The position numbers were made by a program, and so were the translations under genes. DNA of 64,000 nt from Arcuatula senhousia (taxonomy: Eukaryota > Mollusca > Bivalvia > Mytilida > Mytilidae): contig OZ020308.1 of assembly GCA_963971305.1 (NCBI GenBank), forward strand, positions 35,245,275 through 35,309,274. The letters run 5' to 3'. Below the pieces are notes generated by a model that had not been told where the DNA came from, searched no databases, and worked only from the letters and a program-made list of their open reading frames with translations. Of the stretch, positions 8,376 to 18,470 are shown piece after piece. How positions within the stretch are numbered: the stretch's first letter is position 1; the number at the start of each line of letters is the position of its first letter.

Positions 8376-9575
8376 TTGTTATTATGCTTTTCCTCCTTTC
8401 AGCCTCCTGGGGAGAGTGATGCAGAAGATAAGGAGAGATCGGACAACGTGTTTAATTATAGCACCAATTTGGCCAACACAGAGTTGGTATACAGACTTGA
8501 TTCAACTTCTAATAGACAGTCCAATCGTGTTACCGAATCGGAAAGCTTTATTGACAATAGAAGGTACAGAAAAAGTTCATCCACTTTGGAGCAAGATGAG
8601 GTTAATGGCATGTCTAGTGTCCGGAAATCTTATGAAAACAGAAACTTTTCTTCAGAAACAACCAAAATCATTATGGCATCCTGGAGAGTTGGAACAAAAA
8701 GACAATATAATACCTACATTCGTAAATGGACTCGATTCTGTCGCAAAAGGAAAGTTAATTGTGTTCAGAGTACTTTAAGTCAAAATTTAGATTTTTTGAC
8801 ATCATTATTCAAAGACAATTTAAGTTATTCTGCTATTAATTCTGCAAGATCTGCATTATCTGCTTTTGGAATCGTTTATGACGGTGTATCATTTGGATCT
8901 CACCCAGTTGTTATTAGATTCATGAAAGGAATATTTAACCTAAGGCCGCCTAAGCCTCGTTATGTCCAGACATGGGATGTTTCTGTTGTCCTTAATGAAC
9001 TAAGACGTTTGTCACCAGTGAAATATTTGTCATTGAAGAATTTAACTCTTAAACTTGCTATGTTAATATGTCTTATTATTGCGGGAAGAACCCAATGTTT
9101 GCATTATTTGTCTATTCAAAATATGATAAGAGGAACTTATTCATATACATTACAGTATAGTGCATTACTTAAACAAACTTGTCCTGGTAGAAATAATCCA
9201 GTGGTAGAACTTAAAGCTTATCCAATTGATAGACGTTTATGTTGTATTACAGTTTTAAAAGAATATTTAAAGCGAACTGAACTTTTGAGAAATGGACAGA
9301 ACTCTCTTTTTATAAGTTATGTTAAACCGTACAAAGCTGTTAGTAGAGATACTATTAGTCGTTGGCTTAAGACATTTTTGTTTATGTCCGGTATAGATAT
9401 TAATAAATATTCTGTCCATAGTATCCGGTCGGCTGCGTCATCAAAGGCAAAATTAGCTTGTGTTCCTATTGACAATATATTAAAGTCCGTTGGTTGGTCT
9501 TCAGCTAAAACATTTGCAAAATTTTATGATAGACAAGTTGAAACTGTCAATTTCCAAGCTTCAGTGTTAAGCTAA
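8376..9575 (+). CDS. DIRS tyrosine recombinase
   Basis: Catalyses integration of the circular DNA intermediate of DIRS elements; acts in the nucleus. The frame is open from about 8376 (a TTG). The first ATG is 8610, giving about 321 aa, and a second at 8673 (MASWRVG) is also plausible. An N-terminal SAM-like DNA-binding part (about 8670-8960) precedes the catalytic domain. The domain has Arg I in AGRTQCLHYL, the H-x2-R pair in SVHSIRSAASSKA, and the tyrosine in FAKFYDR preceded by VGWSSAKTF. Frame and motifs are intact. It overlaps the end of pol by about 170-400 nt and lies in the -1 frame relative to pol. How it is translated is not clear from the sequence. Confidence 0.88.
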   Translation: MLLCFSSFQPPGESDAEDKERSDNVFNYSTNLANTELVYRLDSTSNRQSNRVTESESFIDNRRYRKSSSTLEQDEVNGMSSVRKSYENRNFSSETTKIIMASWRVGTKRQYNTYIRKWTRFCRKRKVNCVQSTLSQNLDFLTSLFKDNLSYSAINSARSALSAFGIVYDGVSFGSHPVVIRFMKGIFNLRPPKPRYVQTWDVSVVLNELRRLSPVKYLSLKNLTLKLAMLICLIIAGRTQCLHYLSIQNMIRGTYSYTLQYSALLKQTCPGRNNPVVELKAYPIDRRLCCITVLKEYLKRTELLRNGQNSLFISYVKPYKAVSRDTISRWLKTFLFMSGIDINKYSVHSIRSAASSKAKLACVPIDNILKSVGWSSAKTFAKFYDRQVETVNFQASVLS

Positions 9576-9750
9576 AGTTTATTATGCAGTGTATTGTTTT
9601 TTCATTACAATATTATTGACATTAATTGATTCTAATTTAGATTGATTTGTAATGTGTTATTATATGTCTGATTTTCTTAAAAATATTTGATTTACATTAC
9701 TTGGTTTTTATTGAAATATTTGCCTTGTGTAGTGACACATACTTTGAAGA

Positions 9751-9873
9751 CTCATATGAGACCGGAAGTGGTATGACGACTTAGAATTCAAAGTTTAATC
9801 GAAACTTACCTTGGTTAAAGTTGAAGGTTGAACAGAATTCTAAGGAGTCATATTACCACTGGAGGGATCAGAT
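9751..9873 (-). repeat. DIRS internal complementary region
   Basis: Positions 9751-9789 are complementary to the left terminus and 9785-9873 to the right terminus (10041-10135). Together they form the reverse complement of a joined right-left circle junction. This is diagnostic of DIRS1-like elements. Confidence 0.88.
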
Positions 9874-10012
9874 GCCCTCCCTTTGTACCCACCCTTTGAT
9901 TTATAGTTATGACATTTTTAAAGGGTACATGTATGAATAATATAAGATGTTGCGGTTTTAAGTGTTGTAGCAGCAGTGGCTTGTGCACTCCACAAGGCTC
10001 CTAACTTTGAAA

Positions 10013-10135
10013 ACTGACGAGTTACACCTGATGCGCACGCATCTCATCTGATCCCTCCGGTGGTAATATGACTCCTTAGAATTCTGTTCAACCTTCAACT
10101 TTAACCAAGGTAAGTTTCGGTTAAACTTTGAATTC
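10013..10135 (+). repeat. DIRS right inverted terminal repeat
   Basis: The inner 35 bp (10013-10047) match the left repeat inverted. The outer part is unique to this end and is matched only by the ICR. The element ends within aattc at 10131-10135. Confidence 0.85.
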
Positions 10136-10683
10136 TTTTTCCATACTTTTATTAATTTTAAATAACTGAAGGTTAAAAAAAACCTTCATTTTTCTAATGT
10201 AATTGGCGATTTTTTGGGGGGTAACATTTTATGAACTCACTCCAAAAATTTACCCAAGAGTGGAAAATGTCTTTAGGGAGCAACCATTTGAATTTTATGT
10301 GGGCTAGCGTCATTTTTTTCGTCCTGCCTTTTTTTCTGAAAAATTGGAGCGGCCTGGATTTTTTATTTCAAATTTGTCCATAGCCCCCCTTAAAATCAAA
10401 TGGTTGCTATCTTAGGGAAAAAAAACAAGAAAAAGAAAAGTAAACTTTACGAATTGCATGTGTATTTTCTTTTATCGAGAAATAAAAAAGCGCAACATGT
10501 ACTATCCAAGAAATGGTCGTTATAACACCAACATCCTAATATTATGTACATTGTCCAGTTAAACTTAATAAAGTATGAACTTGTATCTACTAAGTCATGT
10601 GTTGTACCTAAAATGTATTCTGTTGATACATGTGTTATATGGAATCACCTTATTTTTGTGTTTTTTGATTTGGTATAATAAAC
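10136..10683. other. spacer between the two YR elements
   Basis: No coding frame. A short hairpin (gaaggtt/aaccttc near 10168-10187) and an 18-bp inverted repeat (agcaaccatttga... at 10279-10297 and its complement at 10391-10408) are visible. Confidence 0.6.
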
Positions 10684-11159
10684 TTAATTATTGAATCATT
10701 AGAAAAATGGCCACACATAGGTAAGCAACAAATAAATGGAATAAACGGCCACAGTCGAAAAATTTGAGGAGCCCTGGCAAGATAAACAGATTACCAAATT
10801 GTTAACGGGCAAATCTGTGCACCACTGGTAACAGAGGATGCGAATGTCCTTCTTGTTAAAAATCAAAACAACCAAGAAAGGACGAGGTCACGCATTCCAA
10901 TACGACGGGTCACATCCCATCCCCTCTGGTAAATTATAATTCAGAGGAGGCAATTTAAAACTACATACAATGACAATGACATTATTTATATATCATTTTA
11001 CTGGTAAGCTCAAACTGGTGACAGTTCAGAGCTGGCAACTCATGGTGACATGAGATAGTCTTAACTACATCTTCCAGCGGTATCACGGGAAAGAATATTG
11101 ATATGATCCGTCGTACATTTCCGGAAGGATCGGGACCCCCTTATCTTGCCAGAACCCGC
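10684..11159 (-). repeat. split direct repeat B2 (outer)
   Basis: 476 bp matching 11746-12221 at a constant offset of 1062 bp; identity ends sharply at both edges. Confidence 0.9.
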
Positions 11160-11571
11160 CAAACCAAACTGTGACAATAATTTTATTAAATTTCATATCA
11201 AACAGACAAAAATGAAATAAAACATAGTAAACTTTAACGTCTATATACATATATCTTTCGAAACTGACTTAAATCCATCCATACAAGTAAAATGTTGACT
11301 CGTGTGGCAATTTTTTAACATCACTGTTGACTGCTTCCTTATGTTGAGTATAATAATTTTGTGTGTAAGATGCCGGGATCTTCGCAGTATTAGTCTTTGA
11401 TCATGATGGACAGTTCACCGCAATCATCACTGTTCTATCCGTAAAAGTTCAAGTTTCGCTCCAGTCAGCTACAGTACTAAACCATATCGGCCTGCAAAAT
11501 ATTAGAAAACAGCAGCAAAATATGTTTTATCATAATTTAAAGGGGGTGAAAAAATGGGGGTAGGAGGTGGG
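11160..11571. other. A2-B2 spacer
   Basis: 412 bp without an ORF above 60 codons. In some related elements an ORF lies here; none is seen. Confidence 0.6.
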
Positions 11572-11748
11572 TATTTTAAAATTTGCCCAAATGGCATGTA
11601 CGTGTTGCAGACGAGATTAAAATATGGACCTATGGGTAATATTAGAAAAGACGGTACAAGTACGGACAAATAACGAACAAATTCCGGTTAAGATAAGTCA
11701 ATTCCCAATAATTAAATTGGTTTATTGAAGAGGCAATAAACCCTATTA
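11572..11748 (-). repeat. split direct repeat A2 (inner)
   Basis: 177 bp equal to 14208-14384 except for one base (aagtca versus aaatca). Its left-end tta is shared with B1. Confidence 0.9.
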
Positions 11749-12221
11749 ATTATTGAATCATTAGAAAAATGGCCACACATAGGTAAGCAACAAATAAATG
11801 GAATAAACGGCCACAGTCGAAAAATTTGAGGAGCCCTGGCAAGATAAACAGATTACCAAATTGTTAACGGGCAAATCTGTGCACCACTGGTAACAGAGGA
11901 TGCGAATGTCCTTCTTGTTAAAAATCAAAACAACCAAGAAAGGACGAGGTCACGCATTCCAATACGACGGGTCACATCCCATCCCCTCTGGTAAATTATA
12001 ATTCAGAGGAGGCAATTTAAAACTACATACAATGACAATGACATTATTTATATATCATTTTACTGGTAAGCTCAAACTGGTGACAGTTCAGAGCTGGCAA
12101 CTCATGGTGACATGAGATAGTCTTAACTACATCTTCCAGCGGTATCACGGGAAAGAATATTGATATGATCCGTCGTACATTTCCGGAAGGATCGGGACCC
12201 CCTTATCTTGCCAGAACCCGC
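11746..12221 (-). repeat. split direct repeat B1 (inner)
   Basis: Matches B2 at 10684-11159 and joins A2 directly, giving the internal image of the circle junction. Confidence 0.9.
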
Positions 12222-13204
12222 ACATGAGTGGGTCTATACCCATTCACCCATCTCAAATTTATCTTTTAAACCAGGGAAAAAGTTAACATCTGGAGACAGA
12301 AAAAAAAAATGTTTTTAATGCACCTTGAATGTTAATAAGATAAATATCGTTTCCAATATCATATGTATAAGTGAGTACGTCGTAGCGAACTAGCCCTTTC
12401 TGTTAGGCCCAAGTGTTTGGATGTAAATTCGTTCTCAAACTTAAAACCGGTAAACCGGTTAAATCGAACTCGCTTGGTGACAAGCGAAGCAGTCTAAAAG
12501 CGGATTTGATACCGCATTTAGATGGAAGCGAGTTGACCCAAGATTTTGTTTCATTTTGATAGCATCATCAATACTAGAGTAAGAAACGGAACATTGATCC
12601 CTGTGTCTATAACTATTAACTGAATCATTTAATGGAAATGATAAAAAAAAATGTGTATCTTTCAATATTCTGAACTGGATTTGGGACATTATATAAATAG
12701 GTAATACCCTAATGTAGGCAGAGGCGGGAAATTAAATGAACCCGCTACCCCTCCAAAACTGATTTCTTTATCAATTTCTTCCTTCCGATGGAAGATAACT
12801 CTCCAACCGGATCTCTTGTATTTAATTCAATTGCAATCTAGGTCACAAGCATTGTACTAGTAATTTGAAACTTTTCTCTAACCCACAGGCACTTAAAAGT
12901 TTGGCCGCTGCCTCCGGATTTGGGTAATTTAGTAGTGACTCTCAAACTCAATTTACATGAATAGGAGAACTTCCAAACGGACACAGCCGTTTAAGACCTG
13001 TAAAAATAAACCTGTGCTAAAAAACTATCAAAATATATATATATATATATATAGGGAACATTATGTGTAACGAGCAAACAATCAAACGTTCTTTGTCAAT
13101 TATTTTTTGCAATGAAAAACAGGGTGACTACAATTTCAATTTAACATTTGTGTTGATATTTGTAATTTTTCTTGAAATTACGAACTAACCCTTTGTTGAA
13201 AAAC
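12222..13204. other. noncoding interior of the split-repeat element
   Basis: Where RT, RNase H and recombinase would be expected there is only short-frame, AT-rich sequence plus an (AT)n run at 13035-13052. I recognise no motif on either strand. Confidence 0.6.
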
Positions 13205-14164
13205 TTACAAGTCAGTCTGGTATATAGGGCTATAATTCGTAGATTGTGTGTTAGGTGTGCTTATGCATAACATCCAAAGTTCCATATCAATGACCCCCCT
13301 AGAAGACGATGGAAATCTGGCTTTTTTAAGACGAAACTGCTCATCATAGTAAACCCAACCTCCTGTACAGACTCTATTTTCGGCAGTTCTTATATTATGC
13401 ATATATTTAATAAGTTCAGTGGCTTTATCAGGCATTCTTTCAAGTATAACACTTGTGTAGATCATAAAGGCTGATGTCCACTGATGGATGTTTTTGATAG
13501 TGCTATGCCTTTTACGAACAACTGCTAAAGCACCCCTTTTTACTTCGAGACTACCTTCCATAGCATAGTCGTCTGAGGAGCTTAAATTAGTTTTAAGCAA
13601 AATACCCAATTCTATAAACTCCCCATTCCAAATTTTTTCTTTGAGTTTAAGGGGGACAGTATAGGAAATTGGATCAAACACGCTTTTAACAACTTCATGA
13701 GGCTGGGTTTCTTGTAAATGAAAGCCGTTATTAGGTGTTGTGTTATCTTGAAATTGAATAAACCTACCCTGCGTGTTATTTAGGGTTGATACGGATGGCG
13801 AAGCATTGTGCCCGCTACTGGCTGTGTTCGTCGCTTGGGTAGGTGTCTCTAAGGGAACATTTGGAGAAGGATGCGACTGCACCGATATCTGATCTGGCTC
13901 GGCCTCTGCCATAATGTTTATCACTGGGCCATGGGAAACGGAAAAAGTGCAAGATCTGGATGCAGCGCTTGTCGATGGAATATTTTCAAGTGTTACAGTT
14001 TTTGCATTTGACGACTTTTTGGATTTTCGAGTCCTGTTGTCCGGTTCTCTAGACTGGGTTGTGTTAGACTTCCCTCCATCCGATGAATTTCGAGATTTCT
14101 TTGATGCTCCTGGGCCCTGTTTGAACTTGTTTGGGGACTGCCGGTTCCTTTTCTGGGGCTTCAT
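13205..14164 (-). CDS. Gag-like protein of the split-repeat element
   Basis: A 319-aa frame, ATG 14164 to the stop at 13205; an upstream TTG at 14179 is in frame but unlikely as the start. The N-terminal 60 residues are Lys/Arg/Ser-rich and basic, followed by a Ser/Thr/Pro/Asn-rich linker to about residue 160. A compact C-terminal domain follows with SVFDPISYTVPLKLKEKIW, FIELGILL, WTSAFMIYTSVI and WVYYDEQFRLKKARF. The pattern (PxxxKxKIWxxEFIxLxxLL ... W..AF.IY ... YDEQFR) resembles proteins encoded by the first ORF of Ngaro-like elements in marine invertebrates. I infer a capsid/RNA-packaging role. It begins 44 bp inside A1, as expected. The frame is intact although the rest of the element is noncoding. 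Confidence 0.7.
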   Translation of the reverse strand: MKPQKRNRQSPNKFKQGPGASKKSRNSSDGGKSNTTQSREPDNRTRKSKKSSNAKTVTLENIPSTSAASRSCTFSVSHGPVINIMAEAEPDQISVQSHPSPNVPLETPTQATNTASSGHNASPSVSTLNNTQGRFIQFQDNTTPNNGFHLQETQPHEVVKSVFDPISYTVPLKLKEKIWNGEFIELGILLKTNLSSSDDYAMEGSLEVKRGALAVVRKRHSTIKNIHQWTSAFMIYTSVILERMPDKATELIKYMHNIRTAENRVCTGGWVYYDEQFRLKKARFPSSSRGVIDMELWMLCISTPNTQSTNYSPIYQTDL

Positions 14165-14207
14165 TGCCTTTTTGATCAAGGATGTTTTCGATTTTCACGG
14201 ATTGAAA

Positions 14208-14384
14208 TATTTTAAAATTTGCCCAAATGGCATGTACGTGTTGCAGACGAGATTAAAATATGGACCTATGGGTAATATTAGAAAAGACGGTACAAGTACG
14301 GACAAATAACGAACAAATTCCGGTTAAGATAAATCAATTCCCAATAATTAAATTGGTTTATTGAAGAGGCAATAAACCCTATTA
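14208..14384 (-). repeat. split direct repeat A1 (outer)
   Basis: Outer left end of the minus-strand element; see A2 at 11572-11748. Confidence 0.9.
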
Positions 14385-14880
14385 TGAACATCATCTTGCT
14401 TATAATGACATGCAACTATGCTCTACAAAAGACAATCAATGTTTTTTTGGCTGTGTCTATTCGTCCGGCATACAATTTTCTATTTGTCAGGCAATAATGT
14501 TTTGATATCAAAGAGCTCGAGGTAAAAAGCAATTTTTACAAGATGAATGTTAAAATTTTGCAAACTTTTACTTAATTTACGAACGCTGAAAACTTGCTAT
14601 TAATTATTTCTACAGTTATGAACGTAACATGTTCTTTGTTGTACCTGAAATAACTTGTCATCTGGATCTTACTGAACGAAATCAATGTTAAAAGTGTGAT
14701 TGCTATTTGTTTTAAAAAAATTCTTTTAAGTTACAGGACTTGGATATATTCATTTGTTTTTATCTTTCTGCATGATACTTCCTATTAATTGGTAAAGAAA
14801 TACAAATATATTCTGTGATCAGACAAGGATATATAATTCATTTTGACATAGGGATTATCATAATGATTACAGATAAGGAT
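14385..14880. other. no feature seen
   Basis: AT-rich; no frame or repeat match inside the window. Confidence 0.5.
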
Positions 14881-15166
14881 TGATCTGATCAATTTACAAA
14901 AACGTATTTAATATTCCTTTTTCATGTTCATAAATTTGTTTTCTCTCTTTTCTTTGGTTAAATATTACAATCTATAAAGCGATGCACAATGCTTCTATAA
15001 ATCATTTATCATTAAAACACGTTTGATCTGATCAAGTTACAAAAACGTATTTAATATTCCTTTTTCATGTTCATAAATTTGTTTTCTCTCTTTTCTTTGG
15101 TTAAATATTACAATCTATAAAGCGATGCACAATGCTTCTATAAATCATTTATCATTAAAACACGTT
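14881..15166. repeat. 143-bp tandem duplication
   Basis: 14881-15023 and 15024-15166 are nearly identical (visible change aattt/aagtt near the start). Probably a recent local duplication. Confidence 0.9.
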
Positions 15167-15640
15167 TTAAATAATAAAAATAATAAAATAAATACAGTGA
15201 ATTGCATCATTATAATCAGATAATGGGCTATATGGTGAGATAATGATATAAAAATCATGCATAAATATTAGCCTGACAAATAGACAGTTCGTTTTTTATG
15301 CATATTTTCACGTATAATTATAAATTACTAGAGAGGGTATATATGGTGATATTTGATTTAACATTCACATTGTGTCCGAATTACAATTGACAAGTCTGCT
15401 AGAGGTCATGTAAAAGTTTGGTTTTTGGACAAATATAACTAGCCATATCCATTGCTCTCATAAATTCTCTTTTGACAGTCGCGCCATAATGCTTTTCAAG
15501 TGAAGAAAACAAGAAAACAAGCAACTACAGCTACACACTTTTAGATGTACAAAATGTACTGTCATTAATGGATTACTAGATTATTTTGTATGATTATTTA
15601 CCTTCTGAGTTTTTTCGAGTCTCAAGTGAAACTAAAAAAA
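15167..15640. other. no feature seen
   Basis: AT-rich spacer without coding signal. Confidence 0.5.
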
Positions 15641-15649
15641 AATGATGAT

Positions 15650-15780
15650 TTTTCAACTGCAAAGTTTTAAGACATGTTTAACATGATAATGAACAAACTT
15701 TTTATATAAGACCACCTAAATTATTTACACATTCCTCCCTTATATCCTAATGCATATACAAAGTCAGGACCATTGCTAAT
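15650..15780 (-). pseudogene. decayed copy of the CYGC-type coding remnant
   Basis: The minus strand contains YKKFVHYHVKHVLK, close to KKEFVHYHVKQDYV in the better copy at 16476-16755, with stops and frameshifts on both sides. Too degraded to define ends. Confidence 0.35.
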
Positions 15781-15885
15781 TTTAACATTTTTGAAGTACT
15801 TAGCTCAAGGTTATGCCCATTTGGTAACTCCTCTCTATACACTAATGATACTTTTATTAAGTCATGTAATAAACATGATAAACAA

Positions 15886-16384
15886 TGAGTGAGTGAGTGA
15901 GTGAGTGAGTTGGTGTTTTACGCCCGTGCAACGCTATATAGGTTATTTACAGGCGATGAACATGAAAAGGATGATAAAATGAACATGAAATGATGATGAT
16001 AAATGAAATATGGGGATGGGGTGGGACACAAAGGAACGGTAAATTTTGAAGAACCACAGAAAAAGGGGAGAGATGGGTAGGGGCAGAAAATTTAGCCTAT
16101 GTGGTGCACTACTGGGCGGTCCACAAAGGGGTCTTTTACGTGCATGAAGCGTGGCACTCTCCACACACGTTGGCCCACTATGGTCGGCGGTCAGGGTTTC
16201 CGCATTATAGACCTGACAACCCCCGCGGACGAGGGCTACCCTATTCAGCCACCTAGGGTACACACTTGGTCGCTCTGTGGGCTGAGCACTGACCCGACGT
16301 CAGAATCCCAAGACCCTTAGTCGCCTCTTACGACAAGCTAGGCTCTGCTGCGGGCCTATTCGCCACCCGGGCCCCGCACGGGAC
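15886..16384 (-). mobile_element. SINE family A, copy 2
   Basis: Full length and inverted: (GAGT)n tail on the left, gggccccgcacgggac head on the right. A 12-bp target duplication catgataaacaa lies at 15874-15885 and 16385-16396. Confidence 0.9.
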
Positions 16385-16475
16385 CATGATAAACAAAACT
16401 GAATTTGAATTAACATAAATTTGGCCAACAACAATTAAAATCAATTTAAGTACATGTATATTGACTTTCGATGTT

Positions 16476-16755
16476 CACACAAAAAGCTGCATATTCTGTC
16501 TGATCATTTCCTTATGGATTTCTTTAAGGTCAGATTTAATTTGTCCGGTAACAATAATATTGTGTGGGTTAAACTCAGAATCTTTGTTTCGTACATAATC
16601 CTGTTTAACATGGTAATGGACAAACTCTTTTTTGAAAGACATTTTCAGCTCCCCCAAATTATTAATATATTTCCTATATTCTTTTTTGGCCAGTCATGTG
16701 GTGGTTCAGGTACTTCCGTTGTAGAGTTCCTGAACTTTTTTCCACACCCATAACA
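16476..16755 (-). pseudogene. unrecognised coding remnant with CYGC motif
   Basis: The minus strand reads CYGCGKKFRNSTTEVPEPPH, then after one frameshift near 16665 KEYRKYINNLGELKMSFKKE, VHYHVKQDYVRNKD, EFNPHNIIV, and ends KEMIRQNMQLFV before a stop. Cys pairs, PxPPxDW and VHYH suggest a real zinc-binding protein module. I have a vague recollection of a multicopy invertebrate family with C-x2-C ... PP.D ... VHYH, but cannot name it. The frameshift and lack of a start argue for a pseudogene, probably of a mobile element. Confidence 0.45.
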
Positions 16756-16757
16756 AA

Positions 16758-17715
16758 TCATATATCAGCTTTTTACCAAATTTGAAATCAATCCCTTAAG
16801 AAGGAGCGGAGATATCTGTTACGAAAAATTTCCCATGGTTTACCCTTAAAAACTCTAAGTCGGTTTGGAAAACAGGAAGTGGATGGCCGATTGACCTGGA
16901 AAGGGGAGTCACGGAAGAGTGAGTGAGTGAGTTGGTGTTTTACGCCCGTGCAACGCTATATAGGTTATTTACAGGCGATGAACATGAAAAGGATGATAAA
17001 ATGAACATGAAATGATTATGATAAATGGAATATGGGGTGGGATGGGAAACAAAGGACCGGTAAGTTTTGAAGAACCACAGGAAAATGGGAGAGGTGGGTA
17101 GGGACAGAAAATTTAGCCTATGTGGTGCACTACTTGGCGGTCCACAAAGGGGTGTTTTACGTGCATGGAGCGTGGCACTCTCCACACACGTTGGCCCACT
17201 ATGGTCGGCGGTCAGGGTTTCCTTATTATAGACCTGACAACCCCCGCTGACGAGGGCCACCCTATTCAGCCACCTAGGGTACACACTTGGTCGCTCTGTG
17301 GGCTGAGCACTGACCCGACTTCAGAATCCCAAGACCCTTAGTCGCCTCTTACGACAAGCTAGGCTCTGCTGCGGGCCTATTCGCCACCCGGGCCCCGCAC
17401 GGGACGAGGCACGGAAGAACTCATGATGATAAAGCTGTTTACCAAATTTGAAATCAATCCCTTTAGTAGAAGCTGAGAAATCTGTTACGAAAAATTTCCC
17501 ATTGTTGACCTTTGAAAAAGCCTGAGTCGACTTTGAAAAAAGGAAGTAGTCAGCGGATTGACCTGGAAAGAGCTGGCATGGTAAGACTGATCATGCTGAA
17601 GCTACCAAATTTGAAATCAATCCCTTCAATAGAAGCTGAGAAGTTGTACCAGACGGACAGACAGACGGACAAGGTGATTGCAATATGGCCACTCTCTTAC
17701 GAGTGGGGGTATAAT
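16758..17715 (-). repeat. family Q tandem-core repeat, split by SINE
   Basis: On the minus strand it starts at the tatacccccactcgtaag end with CGTCCGTCTGTCCGTCTGG (17715-17648). Two to three cores of about 165 bp follow, containing ttggtttcaaatttggta and aggtcaat..ccatccacttcctg-type segments. It is the same family as 42003-42765, in opposite orientation. The SINE at 16919-17409 interrupts it. Confidence 0.75.
16919..17409 (-). mobile_element. SINE family A, copy 3
   Basis: Inverted and full length; a 9-bp duplication cacggaaga lies at 16910-16918 and 17410-17418. It sits inside the family Q repeat, so it is younger than it. Confidence 0.85.
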
Positions 17716-17720
17716 ATGCA

Positions 17721-18127
17721 CATAATAAAATAATCTGTAGGTACATGTAAATAAAGTTTCATAAGAATCTATGAAAAATTGCATGAGTATTTGATGAACA
17801 GACATAATGAGGACAAATTGTTGAATCAAAAATTTATTCTTTGGGATGAATATAAATGACTGATTTTTATGCTAATCTGAAACCCAGGTGTATGTATCAG
17901 TATTTAACAATTTGCTAAAAACTGCACCTATTTATTGTACATATATCACATTTGATCTTTTAACATTTAGTAGCTTATGGTTTTGTTACCAATATGTGTT
18001 AGTGGCTCTTTACCTCTTGTTGATTTGATTAAGAATATAGGTATATATGGTTAAAAAATGCTTCCAGAAACCCCTAAGTATTTGTTAAGTATTTTCCTAC
18101 ACCACGCCAGCAGATCATAATTTTTTA
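17721..18127. other. no feature seen
   Basis: AT-rich spacer; no coding or repeat signal. Confidence 0.5.
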
Positions 18128-18235
18128 ACCTGTTTATGTCCCGATTATAAATATTGCTGAAATATCAGCGAGAGGTCAAAGACACATTCAATAGCCAACA
18201 GTAATCAATCAATCAATTAATCAATTCTTACCTTC
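18128..18235 (+). repeat. SINE 3' fragment with (AATC)n tail
   Basis: tttatgtcccgattataaat, gctgaaatatcagcgagagg, then aatcaatcaatcaattaatc. A related inverted fragment with (GATT)n lies at 46082-46165. Confidence 0.55.
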
Positions 18236-18470
18236 ACAGCCTTTTACTGCCTCTGCATAACTTTTTAGAAAGATCTTTTTAGACATGTTGAATATGTTAC
18301 TCTGTATCTAAGTATAAACACAGAGTGAGGCATCTATGGATGGATCTAACCCAGAACCATTCAGAGACATTTTATTGTTTCAAGTGTTGAGTGATATGTC
18401 TGAGCACCAATCTTTTTGACATTTCAAAAAGTTTTATGTGCTATATGTCAGGGATAGTAAATATAAATTA

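Larger units (their letters stand above)
6172..8778 (+). pseudogene. pol: DIRS pol (RT-RNase H-methyltransferase) interrupted by SINE
   Basis: This frame lies -1 to gag, is open from 6172 and has no nearby ATG; the first Met is in the RT domain. Up to the SINE it shows RT motifs VPKRDGSFRMILNL, SIDVRHAYYSV (first catalytic Asp), LPNGISCAPRYF and GYIDDSLLVG (catalytic pair). After the SINE it resumes in the same frame. RNase H follows (TSDASMQGWGS, NYLELLAAFHAI, KMDNTCAIAYVN), then the DIRS methyltransferase-like block (FDLFATRLN, SWKPDPGC, DAFSFAW, YAFPPFSLL). The SINE at 6876-7362 introduces a stop at 6910-6912, cutting the protein just after YIDD. No other lesion was seen. The 3' end overlaps the recombinase frame by about 400 nt. 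Confidence 0.9.
4574..10135 (+). mobile_element. DIRS-type YR retrotransposon, complete apart from a SINE insertion
   Basis: Order: left inverted repeat, Gag ORF, RT-RNase H-methyltransferase ORF, tyrosine recombinase ORF, internal complementary region (ICR) and right inverted repeat. The reverse complement of the ICR (9751-9873) reads as the right terminus joined directly to the left terminus, sharing aattc. That is what the DIRS1 model predicts: the ICR templates completion of the circle. No target duplication is visible, as expected for YR integration. Without the SINE the element is about 5.06 kb. All other frames are open, so the copy was probably competent until the SINE landed. It is DIRS1-like rather than Ngaro/PAT-like because of the inverted repeats, ICR and methyltransferase-like domain. 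Confidence 0.9.
10684..14384 (-). mobile_element. split-direct-repeat YR-type element, gag-only
   Basis: Read on the minus strand: A1 (14384-14208), Gag-like ORF (14164-13205), noncoding DNA, B1 (12221-11746), A2 (11748-11572), a 412-bp spacer, and B2 (11159-10684). A copies are 177 bp with one difference; B copies are 476 bp and appear identical by eye. B1 and A2 abut and share tta, while A1 and B2 form the outer ends. Joining the ends would recreate the internal B1-A2 junction. This is the split-direct-repeat plan of Ngaro/PAT-like YR retrotransposons. No RT, RNase H or recombinase frame is present, so it is non-autonomous or internally deleted. Confidence 0.8.

Noticed and set aside
13914..14309. 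131-codon plus-strand ORF
   Set aside because: It is antisense to the Gag-like ORF and extends into repeat A; the minus strand carries the conserved motifs.
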